Part shown: positions 6,949 through 15,139 of the stretch, piece after piece
How the letters are laid out: the number at the start of each line of letters is the position of its first letter
How positions within the stretch are numbered: position 1 is the first letter of the stretch
Source of the DNA: Arsukibacterium sp. UBA3155
GTDB lineage: Bacteria; Pseudomonadota; Gammaproteobacteria; Enterobacterales; Alteromonadaceae
Direction of reading: 5' to 3'
Assembly (NCBI GenBank): GCA_002364615.1
Contig: DEYP01000005.1
Span: forward strand, 1 to 33,111
Length of the DNA: 33,111 nt
Translations under genes and position numbers: made by a program
The notes under the pieces: generated by a model
Seen by the model: only the letters and a program-made list of their open reading frames with translations
Told to the model about the DNA's origin: nothing
Database searches by the model: none

Positions 6949-9900
6949 ATGAATTTTCTCTATAAAGCCTTTTTGGTCAGCACCTTGTGTGTGTCCAGCG
7001 CGGTATGCCTGGCTGCAGAAGAGTCCGACGAAGCGGCATTCAGTAAAAAGACGTTTAAAGCATTAGAATTTCGTAACATTGGCCCGGCTTATATGTCGGG
7101 ACGTATTGCCGATATAGCCGTTGATCAAACAAACCCATCTACCTGGTACACTGCCGTTGGTTCAGGCGGTGTCTGGAAAACCACCAATGCCGGCACCACC
7201 TGGACACCCATTTTTGACGAAGAGTCGGTTTACTCCACCGGTGACGTCACTATAGATCCCTCTAACCCTAATATCATCTGGCTGGGGACAGGTGAAAACA
7301 GCGGCGGGCGACACATTAGTTTTGGCGATGGCGTTTACAAGTCACTGGATGGCGGTAAAACCTGGGAAAATATGGGGCTTAAAAACTCTGAGCGCATTTC
7401 AGATATTGTCATTCACCCACAAAATTCAGATATCGTCTGGGTGTCAGCGCAAGGCCCGTTGTGGTCCAAGGGCGGTGAGCGGGGCTTATATAAAACCGTT
7501 GATGGCGGTAAGAACTGGACACAAGTATTAGAGCCTGCAGACGAGTGGACTGGCGTTACCTCATTGCAGCTTGACCCGCGTAACCCCGATAAATTGTATG
7601 CCGCGACCTGGTCACGCCAGCGTACCGTTGCCAGCTACGTGGGTACCGGTGAAGCTGCCGGCATTCACACCTCTGATGACGGTGGCAACAGCTGGACCAA
7701 ACTTAAAACGGGTTTACCTGAAGGTAATATGGGTAAAATTGGTTTGGCCATTTCGCCCATGCAACCCGACGTATTGTACGCAACAATAGAAACCGATAAT
7801 CGCAAAGGCGGCTTTTACCGTTCTGAAAATCGCGGTGCGAGCTGGCAGCGTGTGTCTGATGAAGTAGGTGGCGGCACCGGCCCGCATTACTATCAGGAAA
7901 TATTCGCCGACCCGCATCAGTTTGATCGTGTTTATATCGCCAGTAATTACAGCAAAGTCTCTGACGATGGCGGTAAAAGCTGGACGCCGATTAACACCAA
8001 ACGCAAACATGTAGATGATCATGCCATGGCGTTTCATCCGACCGATGCCGATTTTGTGCTGATGGGTTCTGATGGTGGCATTTATATGTCACATGACCGC
8101 ATGGCGAACTGGCGTTATATCGCCAACCTGCCGCTTACCCAGTTTTACAAAATTGCCGTAGACGATGCTAAACCGTTTTACACGGTTTATGGTGGCACCC
8201 AGGATAACTCAACCCAGGGCGGACCTTCGCAAACGAATCGAAGTGAAGGCATTAAAAATAAAGACTGGTTTTTAACCCTTGGCGGTGATGGCCACCAGCC
8301 AGCTATTGAGCCTGGCAACCCCAATATCATGTACTCGCAGTGGCAACAGGGCAATCTGGCCCGGCGGGATTTAAAAACCAAAGAAAACGTCTACATTAAG
8401 CCGCAACCTCGTCCGGGTGAGCCGGCCGAAAGGTATAACTGGGATGCACCAATCAATGTGTCAGCGCACGATCCAAAAAGGCTGTATTTCGCGTCACAAC
8501 GTGTCTGGCGCTCTGATGACCGCGGAGATAGCTGGGTAGCGGTGTCTGCTGACCTGACCAAAAACGGCAACCGGATGCACATGCCGGTTATGGGCCGCAC
8601 CTGGTCGGTAGAGGCTGGTTGGGACATCTATGCCATGTCCGAGTATCACACTATAGCCAATTTTGCTGAAAGCCCGGTTGATCAGAACACTTTATGGGTA
8701 GGTACCGATGACGGTCTGCTTCAGGTAACCACCGACGGCGGCAAAAACTGGAAAAAGATTGAGCTGGACGATATCAAAGGTGTGCCTGCAACCGCCTATG
8801 TTAACGATATTCGTGCCGATTTATTCGACCCTAATACCGTTTATGTCGCTTTAGATAACCACAAATACGGTGATTTTAAACCTTATTTAATCAAATCTAC
8901 CGATTTGGGCCGTAAGTGGACATCACTGGCGGGCAGCCTGCCAGAGAAACACCTGGTGTGGCGTATTGTGCAAGATCATGTCAACAAAGACCTGATGTTT
9001 ATCGGCACAGAGTTTGGCGTATTTTTTACCGTCGATGGCGGCAAAGAATGGCTGGAACTGGAAGGCGGCATGCCAACGATTTCTAGCCGTGATATACAAA
9101 TTCAGCGCCGTGAGAACGATTTAGTCGCCGGCACCTTTGGTCGCGGTATCTATATTCTGGACGACTATTCACCGCTGCGCGCCTTAACCCCTAAGGCTAT
9201 GGAACAGGCTGCGCTGCTGTTCGCGCCTAGCCGACCAGTAAAATGGTTTATGCTCGATGATAACCATAGTGAAACAGATGGCGATGATCGGTTTGTTGCT
9301 GAAAACCCGCAGCACGGTGCAACTCTAACCTACTATCTGAAAGACAGCCTCCTAACCGATCAGGAGAAACGGCAGGAAGCTGAGAAAAAAATGGTGAAGG
9401 ATGAAAAGTATCCTAAATATCCAGAGTGGGAAGCCATTGAAGCTGAGAATGACGCTGCCAAACCGGCGGTGTATGTCGAGATTACCGATAGCCAAAATCA
9501 GGTAATAAACCGAGTTACTGGCGATACCAAAAAAGGCCTGCATCGCCTGACCTGGGATATGACGTATGCACCGCAAAGTGCCGTTATCAGTGTCAAGGAA
9601 GAGGATGAGCAAAACGAAGGCTTTATGGCGCCACCAGGCACCTATACTGCCACCTTATATCAGCGCGTCGGCAGCCAAATCTCGCAACTGGCCGCCCCGG
9701 TTGCGCTGACGCTTGAAGCTATTTACGAGCCGACACTACAAGGGCCGTCATCATCGCAGACGATTGCCTTTACTCAGCAGTTAATCGCAGCAGACAGACG
9801 CTTGTCTTCGGTTGAAGCCGTTCTCAAAGACTTGAGCAACACTCTGAAGCTGGTCCGTGAGGCCATAAGCCATACCCCCGGGGACATTGTTAAGCTGGAG

Positions 9901-10269
9901 CAGCAATACGCCGCTATAGCCGATGAACTAAACGCGATTTCAACCGAGATGTACGGCTTAGAATCGCGTGAAAGAATGGGTATTAAACCGGCTAATATTG
10001 TCAGCAGACTGCAGTATGCTATGTCTGCTTCATGGTCGTCGTATGGCCCAACCACCCAACACAAAGAGCAACTCGGGTTTGCACTCAGCGCCCTGAATAA
10101 CGCCAGCTCGCGCATTCAAACCCTGCAAAGTTCGGCGTTGCCTGCCTTGCAAAATGCCATTGTTGACGCTGGCGGCCCCTGGACTCCAGGCATTAACGTA
10201 ATCGCTGAATCACAGCGTGAATTTGGGTTGCTCCTGTCAGCTACAGTGACAGGAGCAAATTCGCGATAA
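6949..10269 (+). CDS. Exported BNR/Asp-box (VPS10-like) propeller protein
   Basis: Large periplasmic or secreted protein of the WD40/YVTN/BNR-repeat group often labelled glycosyl hydrolase or sortilin-like; no enzymatic activity is demonstrable from sequence. It opens with a signal peptide (MNFLYKAFLVSTLCVSSAVCLA). From about residue 60 to 750 it carries at least ten Asp-box repeats of the S/T-x-D-x-G-x-x-W type, such as TTNAGTTW, SLDGGKTW, TVDGGKNW, SDDGGNSW, SDDGGKSW, SDDRGDSW, TTDGGKNW and TVDGGKEW, which would form two propellers. The last 350 residues are a beta-rich stretch followed by helices (DRRLSSVEAVLKDLSNTLKL). Related proteins are common in Alteromonadales, Bacteroidetes and Xanthomonadales, sometimes near peptidases. 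GGGGA lies 4 nt before the ATG. A strong hairpin is embedded in the last coding codons, and a terminator follows. Confidence 0.88.
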   Translation: MNFLYKAFLVSTLCVSSAVCLAAEESDEAAFSKKTFKALEFRNIGPAYMSGRIADIAVDQTNPSTWYTAVGSGGVWKTTNAGTTWTPIFDEESVYSTGDVTIDPSNPNIIWLGTGENSGGRHISFGDGVYKSLDGGKTWENMGLKNSERISDIVIHPQNSDIVWVSAQGPLWSKGGERGLYKTVDGGKNWTQVLEPADEWTGVTSLQLDPRNPDKLYAATWSRQRTVASYVGTGEAAGIHTSDDGGNSWTKLKTGLPEGNMGKIGLAISPMQPDVLYATIETDNRKGGFYRSENRGASWQRVSDEVGGGTGPHYYQEIFADPHQFDRVYIASNYSKVSDDGGKSWTPINTKRKHVDDHAMAFHPTDADFVLMGSDGGIYMSHDRMANWRYIANLPLTQFYKIAVDDAKPFYTVYGGTQDNSTQGGPSQTNRSEGIKNKDWFLTLGGDGHQPAIEPGNPNIMYSQWQQGNLARRDLKTKENVYIKPQPRPGEPAERYNWDAPINVSAHDPKRLYFASQRVWRSDDRGDSWVAVSADLTKNGNRMHMPVMGRTWSVEAGWDIYAMSEYHTIANFAESPVDQNTLWVGTDDGLLQVTTDGGKNWKKIELDDIKGVPATAYVNDIRADLFDPNTVYVALDNHKYGDFKPYLIKSTDLGRKWTSLAGSLPEKHLVWRIVQDHVNKDLMFIGTEFGVFFTVDGGKEWLELEGGMPTISSRDIQIQRRENDLVAGTFGRGIYILDDYSPLRALTPKAMEQAALLFAPSRPVKWFMLDDNHSETDGDDRFVAENPQHGATLTYYLKDSLLTDQEKRQEAEKKMVKDEKYPKYPEWEAIEAENDAAKPAVYVEITDSQNQVINRVTGDTKKGLHRLTWDMTYAPQSAVISVKEEDEQNEGFMAPPGTYTATLYQRVGSQISQLAAPVALTLEAIYEPTLQGPSSSQTIAFTQQLIAADRRLSSVEAVLKDLSNTLKLVREAISHTPGDIVKLEQQYAAIADELNAISTEMYGLESRERMGIKPANIVSRLQYAMSASWSSYGPTTQHKEQLGFALSALNNASSRIQTLQSSALPALQNAIVDAGGPWTPGINVIAESQREFGLLLSATVTGANSR
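10228..10258 (+). repeat. 12-bp perfect inverted repeat in the 3' end of the BNR gene
   Basis: TTGCTCCTGTCA (10228-10239) and TGACAGGAGCAA (10247-10258) form a 12-bp stem with a 7-nt loop, entirely inside the last codons of the BNR gene. No T-run follows, so it is not a standard terminator. A genuine terminator lies 39 bp further on. Confidence 0.6.
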
Positions 10270-10296
10270 ATCCCAACCAAATCTGACTCTATTGCC

Positions 10297-10320
10297 AAGC
10301 CCGCATACTGCGGGCTTTCT
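10297..10320. terminator. Intrinsic terminator between convergent genes
   Basis: AAGCCCGC (10297-10304) pairs with GCGGGCTT (10310-10317) across a 5-nt loop, followed by a short T-rich tail. It lies between the stop codons of the rightward BNR gene and the leftward diguanylate cyclase gene and could serve both directions. Confidence 0.75.
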
Positions 10321-10322
10321 GA

Positions 10323-13300
10323 TCATGCCAGCTGTTTACCCCGGTTGGCCAGCAACCATTTCCTGTCCAGCAACTCGTCAAGGTCTGCTTTCACATCAAC
10401 ACTGCTTAAGCTGCCAGGCGCCATTGGGCCCGCTTGCAGCAGCATATAGTCTGCCCGGCCAGAATTTTTAATTTTGTACAGGGCAGCATCCGCTAAGTAC
10501 AAACTGTATTGCCAGTCCCAGTCAGTTGGCTGAATTATGGCGCCGATAGAACAGGTAATCGTCACAGGAGCACCTAATTGTTGCTGCCAGGGATAGCTAT
10601 GCACCAACTGTTGCAGGCGTTCAATATAATGTTGTACCTCGCTGCTTTGTTCCAGCACCAGCAAAAACTCTTCACCTCCCCAACGGATTAAATGATCATT
10701 ACTGCGGCTGTGCTGCTGCAAAATTGCGGCAAAATGTTTTAAAACACTGTCGCCCAGTTGATGACCGTATTGATCGTTAATTCGTTTAAAGTAATCTAAA
10801 TCCAGCAAAATCCAGGTCAGTGGCTGCTGATTGCGCTGAGCCCGGGCCAGCATGGCATCAATATTTACATCCAGATAATGTCGGTTATGCAATTCAGTTA
10901 AGGCATCCTGCATACTCATTTGCTGCAGTTTCTGATTCGCCAGATACAATTCCTGTGTGCGCTGCGTAACCTGGCGGCTTAACTCTTCACGCGCATTAGC
11001 CAGCGACGCTAACCGTAAACGATATACCAGCCAGAACGACATGATAAGCAATGCCAGTAACAGTAAACGCGCCGTTATGGTTTCATACCAATAAGGTTTC
11101 AGCACAATATCCATCGCAGCGGCATCACTCCAGCGATAATCACCGGCAACCTTTACCTGCACCTGAAACCGATACTTTCCCGGCGGTAAATTGGTGTAAA
11201 ACGCTTCACGCCGGCTACCGGCGGCAATCCAGTCCTGCTCATAGCCTTCAAGTTTATAACGGGTCTCAATAGAAGACGCCTGATAATAATAGGGTGCACT
11301 AAAACGGAAGTGCCAGTCACGTTGCTCGGGCGATAAGATGGCAGAACTTCCATCAAATTGCTTATTTAGCGCCGTCAGGCTTTCTATTACCGGGATAGGT
11401 ACTGCAGCATAGCTATTTAACCGATCTAAGCGCAGGGCAATAATACCGTCGAGGGTTGGGAACCATAACCGGCCCTGGTGCACCACGCCCTTGTTACTGC
11501 CAGCCCCATTACAACAACGATGAGAGTCTGTCGCAGCCTCAGGCTGACGATCGTCAACCAGCATATACAACTTACTTACTTTTCCTTGCAGCAGCGCCGG
11601 ATAATCCAGACGGTAAAACCCTTCAAAATTACTGATCACCAGTTTGTCGTTAACCAGGGAGGCATGCATAACCCCATTACCCGGCAATCCACTTTGTTGG
11701 TTAAAGTGTTGCCAGTTACCTGGTTGTCCCAGTAAAAATCCCTGATCGAAACTGCCCACCAGCATATTACCATCAGCAAATTCTGCCAGCACCGAGATAA
11801 ACTTACCCGCCAGCGGCATATCAAGCACCGGCGCAAAAAGTCCCTCACTGCTTCGCAAATATAAGCCTGACTCGGTACCAACCCACAGCCGGCCTTTACT
11901 GTCCGGCAATAATGCTCTGATACTCACTTCAGTTAATGGCGCGGCCAGCCCCTGCTGGCTAAGTTCGCCCTGCTCTATGTGATACAGACCGCCATTGCTG
12001 CCGACCCAAATTCGCTGCTGCTCTTCCGCAAGCGTGGTGATCAATAAATGGGCGGTTTCTGGATAATTTTTCTGCCAGGCCAGCGTATTACTATCCAGCA
12101 CAGCTAACCCGGCCCTTGTGCCGACCCACAACTTATCCTGCTGCTCTAGCATACTGTAAACGAAAGGGCTGGGTAATTTCTGGTCCCACAACTTATCCTG
12201 CTGCTCTAGCATACTGTAAACGAAAGGGCTGGGTAATTTCTGGTTAGCCAGCAATGGCTGGTACTGACCGTCTTTTAACAAGGCCATGCCCTGGCTGGTG
12301 CCTACCATCAAGTGGCGCTGCCACGGCAATACTGCCCAACTGTAAGGATCGGGCAATCCCTCAGCGGTACTGTACCGTTCAGTAAGGGCTGAACGCAGGC
12401 GTATTACGCCATGGGCGCGGCTACCCATACAGATATTCTGATGCTGGTCTTCTAACATGCTCTCGACCCAGCTAAAGGGTTGGCCCGGGATGCCCGGCAG
12501 CGGCACCTCAGTCACCTGGCCGGACTGAATCTGATACAATCCTTCAACCGTAGACAGCCATACCTGACGCTGTTTATCCAGATACAGCAACTCAATACGA
12601 CTTTTCGGCGATGCGTCGGGTAACGTCATTGCTTGCCAGCGCCCCTGCTGCCAGCGATAAAGGCCATTGTTGGTGCCGATATAAACCGTATTGCTATTGA
12701 CCACCAGCTCCGTGACCTGAATAGCCTCAGCGGCATCAGGTGCCGGGTACCAGCGATACTGTTCTGACTGGTAGCGGGCAAAACCATCCTGGCCACCTAT
12801 CCATAAAATATCGTCCTGTGAATACAACTGAAACACCGCCGTCCGATGCTCGGCTACTTCAACTAACTGATTGTTCTGCCATTGATATAACTGGTTGGCG
12901 CCAATAAAAAAACGGCCATCGGATAATTCTGCAAAGCTGCTGATCATACCCAGTTTTAAGGAGGCGGTATCCACCGCGGTAAACTCGCCATTGGCAAAAT
13001 AACTTAAGCCATTGACGGTGCCAATCCACAGCCGTTTATTGCTGTCCAGATATAAGCTAGTGACTAAATTGGATAATAGTTGTGGGGTGTTGGCAGTATT
13101 AAACACGGTAAACTGATGGCCATCAAACCGTGCCAGACCACCCTGAGTACCCAGCCAGATATAGCCCTGCTCATCTTGCGCCATGGCGGTAACCGACACT
13201 TGCGGCAGCCCGGCTTCGACCGACCAGCCACGGTACAAGGTGGAGGGATTACCCTGAATACCTGGCATAGCCTGCACGCAGACAGCCAACAGCATCGAAC

Positions 13301-13331
13301 ACAACATTGCCATAGCAACATATCTGACCAC
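10323..13331 (-). CDS. Membrane diguanylate cyclase with periplasmic propeller and Y_Y_Y sensor
   Basis: Probable sensor that makes cyclic di-GMP from two GTP. Order in the 1002 residues: signal peptide (about 1-22); two seven-bladed Reg_prop propellers with repeated G-x-x-x-G-L-x-R/Y and I/L-W-x-G motifs (30-650); a Y_Y_Y domain (about 680-745, LPPGKYRFQVQVKV); one membrane helix (751-772); a short coiled coil (LANAREELSRQVTQRTQEL); and a C-terminal GGDEF domain (830-985). The active site reads GGEEF, a functional variant, and RSND lies five residues before it, a textbook inhibitory I-site for product feedback. No kinase domain is present, unlike BT-type hybrid two-component sensors with the same propellers. 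Residues about 363-402 contain a perfect 20-residue tandem duplication. The start is GTG 13331 with AAGGAG 8 nt upstream. Confidence 0.92.
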   Translation of the reverse strand: MVRYVAMAMLCSMLLAVCVQAMPGIQGNPSTLYRGWSVEAGLPQVSVTAMAQDEQGYIWLGTQGGLARFDGHQFTVFNTANTPQLLSNLVTSLYLDSNKRLWIGTVNGLSYFANGEFTAVDTASLKLGMISSFAELSDGRFFIGANQLYQWQNNQLVEVAEHRTAVFQLYSQDDILWIGGQDGFARYQSEQYRWYPAPDAAEAIQVTELVVNSNTVYIGTNNGLYRWQQGRWQAMTLPDASPKSRIELLYLDKQRQVWLSTVEGLYQIQSGQVTEVPLPGIPGQPFSWVESMLEDQHQNICMGSRAHGVIRLRSALTERYSTAEGLPDPYSWAVLPWQRHLMVGTSQGMALLKDGQYQPLLANQKLPSPFVYSMLEQQDKLWDQKLPSPFVYSMLEQQDKLWVGTRAGLAVLDSNTLAWQKNYPETAHLLITTLAEEQQRIWVGSNGGLYHIEQGELSQQGLAAPLTEVSIRALLPDSKGRLWVGTESGLYLRSSEGLFAPVLDMPLAGKFISVLAEFADGNMLVGSFDQGFLLGQPGNWQHFNQQSGLPGNGVMHASLVNDKLVISNFEGFYRLDYPALLQGKVSKLYMLVDDRQPEAATDSHRCCNGAGSNKGVVHQGRLWFPTLDGIIALRLDRLNSYAAVPIPVIESLTALNKQFDGSSAILSPEQRDWHFRFSAPYYYQASSIETRYKLEGYEQDWIAAGSRREAFYTNLPPGKYRFQVQVKVAGDYRWSDAAAMDIVLKPYWYETITARLLLLALLIMSFWLVYRLRLASLANAREELSRQVTQRTQELYLANQKLQQMSMQDALTELHNRHYLDVNIDAMLARAQRNQQPLTWILLDLDYFKRINDQYGHQLGDSVLKHFAAILQQHSRSNDHLIRWGGEEFLLVLEQSSEVQHYIERLQQLVHSYPWQQQLGAPVTITCSIGAIIQPTDWDWQYSLYLADAALYKIKNSGRADYMLLQAGPMAPGSLSSVDVKADLDELLDRKWLLANRGKQLA
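12125..12244 (-). repeat. Perfect 60-bp tandem duplication in the propeller coding region
   Basis: 12125-12184 and 12185-12244 are identical over 60 bp. In the protein this repeats QKLPSPFVYSMLEQQDKLW, adding 20 residues in frame to one propeller blade. Absence of any divergence means it is very recent, or an assembly artefact. Confidence 0.95.
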
Positions 13332-13510
13332 GCCATTGGCTCCTTGCTTTGTTTACACTTTGATAATAGCGGTTACCTTACTAAAAAGCCGGTGCCAATT
13401 TTGATAAAAAACAGACGAATGGCAGATATTTCGCTCTTAGCGGTCAGGTTGCACTATTGGTCTTACCAGTGCTAAGCTCGATAGATTGTCCGAAACTGAA
13501 AAGGCTTATC

Positions 13511-13987
13511 ATGTCTTTGTTCAAAGCTAACCTGGGTTTACGGTTTTTTGCCTGGCGCTATATTCCGTTAATTGGCTTCTGTTCACCTAAAATTGTCCGG
13601 ATGGACGACAGCACGCTGGAAGTGACCATGCCGCACAGCTGGCGCACCAAAAACCACTTAGGCAGTGTTTATTTTGGCGCTTTAGCTATCGGCGCCGATC
13701 TCGCCGGGGCTTTTCTGGTCTTTTCTAAAGCCAAAGCGCGCGGCATCAATGCCAATTTTGCCTTTAAAGATGTGCAAGGGCAGTTCTTAAAGCGCCCGGA
13801 AGCCAAAGTTCACTTTACCAGTGAAGACGGTGGCATCATCGACCAAATGCTGGACGAGTCTCTGGCCAGCGGCGAGCGGGTTAACAAGCCGGTAAAGGTA
13901 ACCGTTACCTGCCCCAGCCTGCACGGTAGTGAGCCGATGGCTACGTTTACCCTGACGCTATCTGTTAAAGCCAAAGTAAAACGTTAA
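13511..13987 (+). CDS. DUF4442/YiiD-type hotdog-fold protein
   Basis: Predicted hotdog-fold protein of the thioesterase-like DUF4442 group, 158 residues, cytoplasmic. The segment NHLGSVYFGALAIGADLAGAF (about 50-70) matches the hotdog central helix of PaaI/YiiD-like proteins, and IRTK-like basic residues precede it (SWRTKNH). A substrate, presumably an acyl-CoA or acyl carrier thioester, is inferred only from the fold. The frame is open back to 13457, but ATG 13511 has AAAAGG about 8 nt upstream and begins the usual MSLFKANLGLRFF. It is divergent from the cyclase gene and precedes gmk by 81 bp. There is no visible reason to link it functionally with gmk. Confidence 0.83.
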   Translation: MSLFKANLGLRFFAWRYIPLIGFCSPKIVRMDDSTLEVTMPHSWRTKNHLGSVYFGALAIGADLAGAFLVFSKAKARGINANFAFKDVQGQFLKRPEAKVHFTSEDGGIIDQMLDESLASGERVNKPVKVTVTCPSLHGSEPMATFTLTLSVKAKVKR

Positions 13988-14068
13988 CGGCACTGTTTGC
14001 ACCCAGGCAGCGTACAGTCTAAAATTGCGCTTTAATTGTCTGGCCCGTGGCCGCAGTCGAGTGTAGCA

Positions 14069-14701
14069 ATGCAAGAACTCAGTGGTAACCTGTTTATTGT
14101 CTCTGCCCCCAGTGGTGCGGGTAAATCATCCCTTATCAACGCCTTGTTAAAAAACCACCCTGACATGCAAGTCAGCGTGTCGCATACCACCCGCCAGCCA
14201 AGGCCCGGTGAGATAGACGGAGTTCACTATCACTTTATCAGCGTTGAGCAGTTTAAACAGCGTATAGTCGAAAACGAATTTTTAGAGTGGGCTGAGGTTT
14301 TTGGCAATTTCTACGGTACCTCTCGCAGCGCTATTGTTGCCAACCTGAGCCAGGGTATTGATGTATTTCTGGATATCGACTGGCAGGGAGCCCGGCAAAT
14401 TCGGCAGCAGGCACCGGGCACGCTGGGCATTTTTATTTTGCCGCCCAGCATGGCCGCACTGCAGCAACGTTTAGTGCAACGGGGTCAGGACAGCGATGAG
14501 GTTATTGCCAAAAGAATGGCTCAGGCACAAAGCGAAATGCAACACGCCGACGAGTACGAGTACCTGATTATCAATGATGATTTTGAGCAGGCATTACGTG
14601 AACTCAATCACATCGTTTTAAGCCAGCGCAACAGCTTACCATCGCAGCAAAGCCGGCATCGCCTGTTGATGCAACAACTGTTGGCGAAACCAGCAAAATA
14701 G
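14069..14701 (+). CDS. gmk: Guanylate kinase
   Basis: Phosphorylates GMP to GDP with ATP in the cytoplasm; essential for GTP, and so for (p)ppGpp and cyclic di-GMP supply. The 210-residue product matches the family length (207 in E. coli). It has the P-loop [10 protein letters not shown] at 12-21, the GMP-binding [18 protein letters not shown] region, and [11 protein letters not shown]. The frame extends back to TTG 14036, but ATG 14069 gives the family N-terminus. It heads the conserved gmk-rpoZ-spoT group; rpoZ starts 48 bp downstream. Confidence 0.97.
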   Translation: MQELSGNLFIVSAPSGAGKSSLINALLKNHPDMQVSVSHTTRQPRPGEIDGVHYHFISVEQFKQRIVENEFLEWAEVFGNFYGTSRSAIVANLSQGIDVFLDIDWQGARQIRQQAPGTLGIFILPPSMAALQQRLVQRGQDSDEVIAKRMAQAQSEMQHADEYEYLIINDDFEQALRELNHIVLSQRNSLPSQQSRHRLLMQQLLAKPAK

Positions 14702-14733
14702 CGTAAACTATGCGGTCTTGTAATATACCTGAA

Positions 14734-14745
14734 CACTCCGGAGTG
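14734..14745. promoter_or_regulatory. 12-bp perfect palindrome overlapping the rpoZ ribosome binding site
   Basis: CACTCCGGAGTG is self-complementary. Its right half contains the GGAG Shine-Dalgarno of rpoZ, whose ATG starts 5 bp after the palindrome. It could pair to mask the ribosome binding site or be a protein-binding site. Confidence 0.5.
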
Positions 14746-14749
14746 GCGA

Positions 14750-15025
14750 ATGGCTCGCGTAACAGTTGAAGATGCAGTAGATAAAATTGGTAACCGTTTC
14801 GATTTAATTCTGGTTGCGGCCCGTCGTGCCCGCCAACTGGCAGTTGAAGGCAAAGAGTCTATGGTCGATCGCGAAAACGATAAGCCCACTGTGGTTGCTC
14901 TGCGCGAAATTGAACAAGGCTTTATTACCAACAGCATTCTTGATGAACAGGAAAAACGCGACCAGATGCAGCAAGAAGCTACTGAAATGGCCGCCGTCGC
15001 CGCAATTATCGGTTCTGATCAGTAA
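14750..15025 (+). CDS. rpoZ: RNA polymerase omega subunit
   Basis: Small RNA polymerase subunit that chaperones beta-prime and, in enterobacteria, forms part of a ppGpp site. The 91 residues match E. coli omega throughout: [34 protein letters not shown] and [15 protein letters not shown]. It sits between gmk and spoT, the standard proteobacterial position that links the ppGpp target to the ppGpp enzyme. GGAG in the upstream palindrome is the ribosome binding site. Confidence 0.97.
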   Translation: MARVTVEDAVDKIGNRFDLILVAARRARQLAVEGKESMVDRENDKPTVVALREIEQGFITNSILDEQEKRDQMQQEATEMAAVAAIIGSDQ

Positions 15026-15139
15026 AAACCTGCCAAACATTGCCAGCGGCGCTTTAGCCGTTGGCATCTGCGTGTTTTAGACGTATATTCTTAACTAACC
15101 AGCGTAACGAAGTGTAGCTGTCGAAGTTTGGGAGCGTTT

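Noticed and set aside
6949-10269. Sialidase/glycosidase activity for the BNR protein
   Set aside because: Asp-box repeats show a propeller fold only. I see no sialidase catalytic set, so no enzymatic claim is made.
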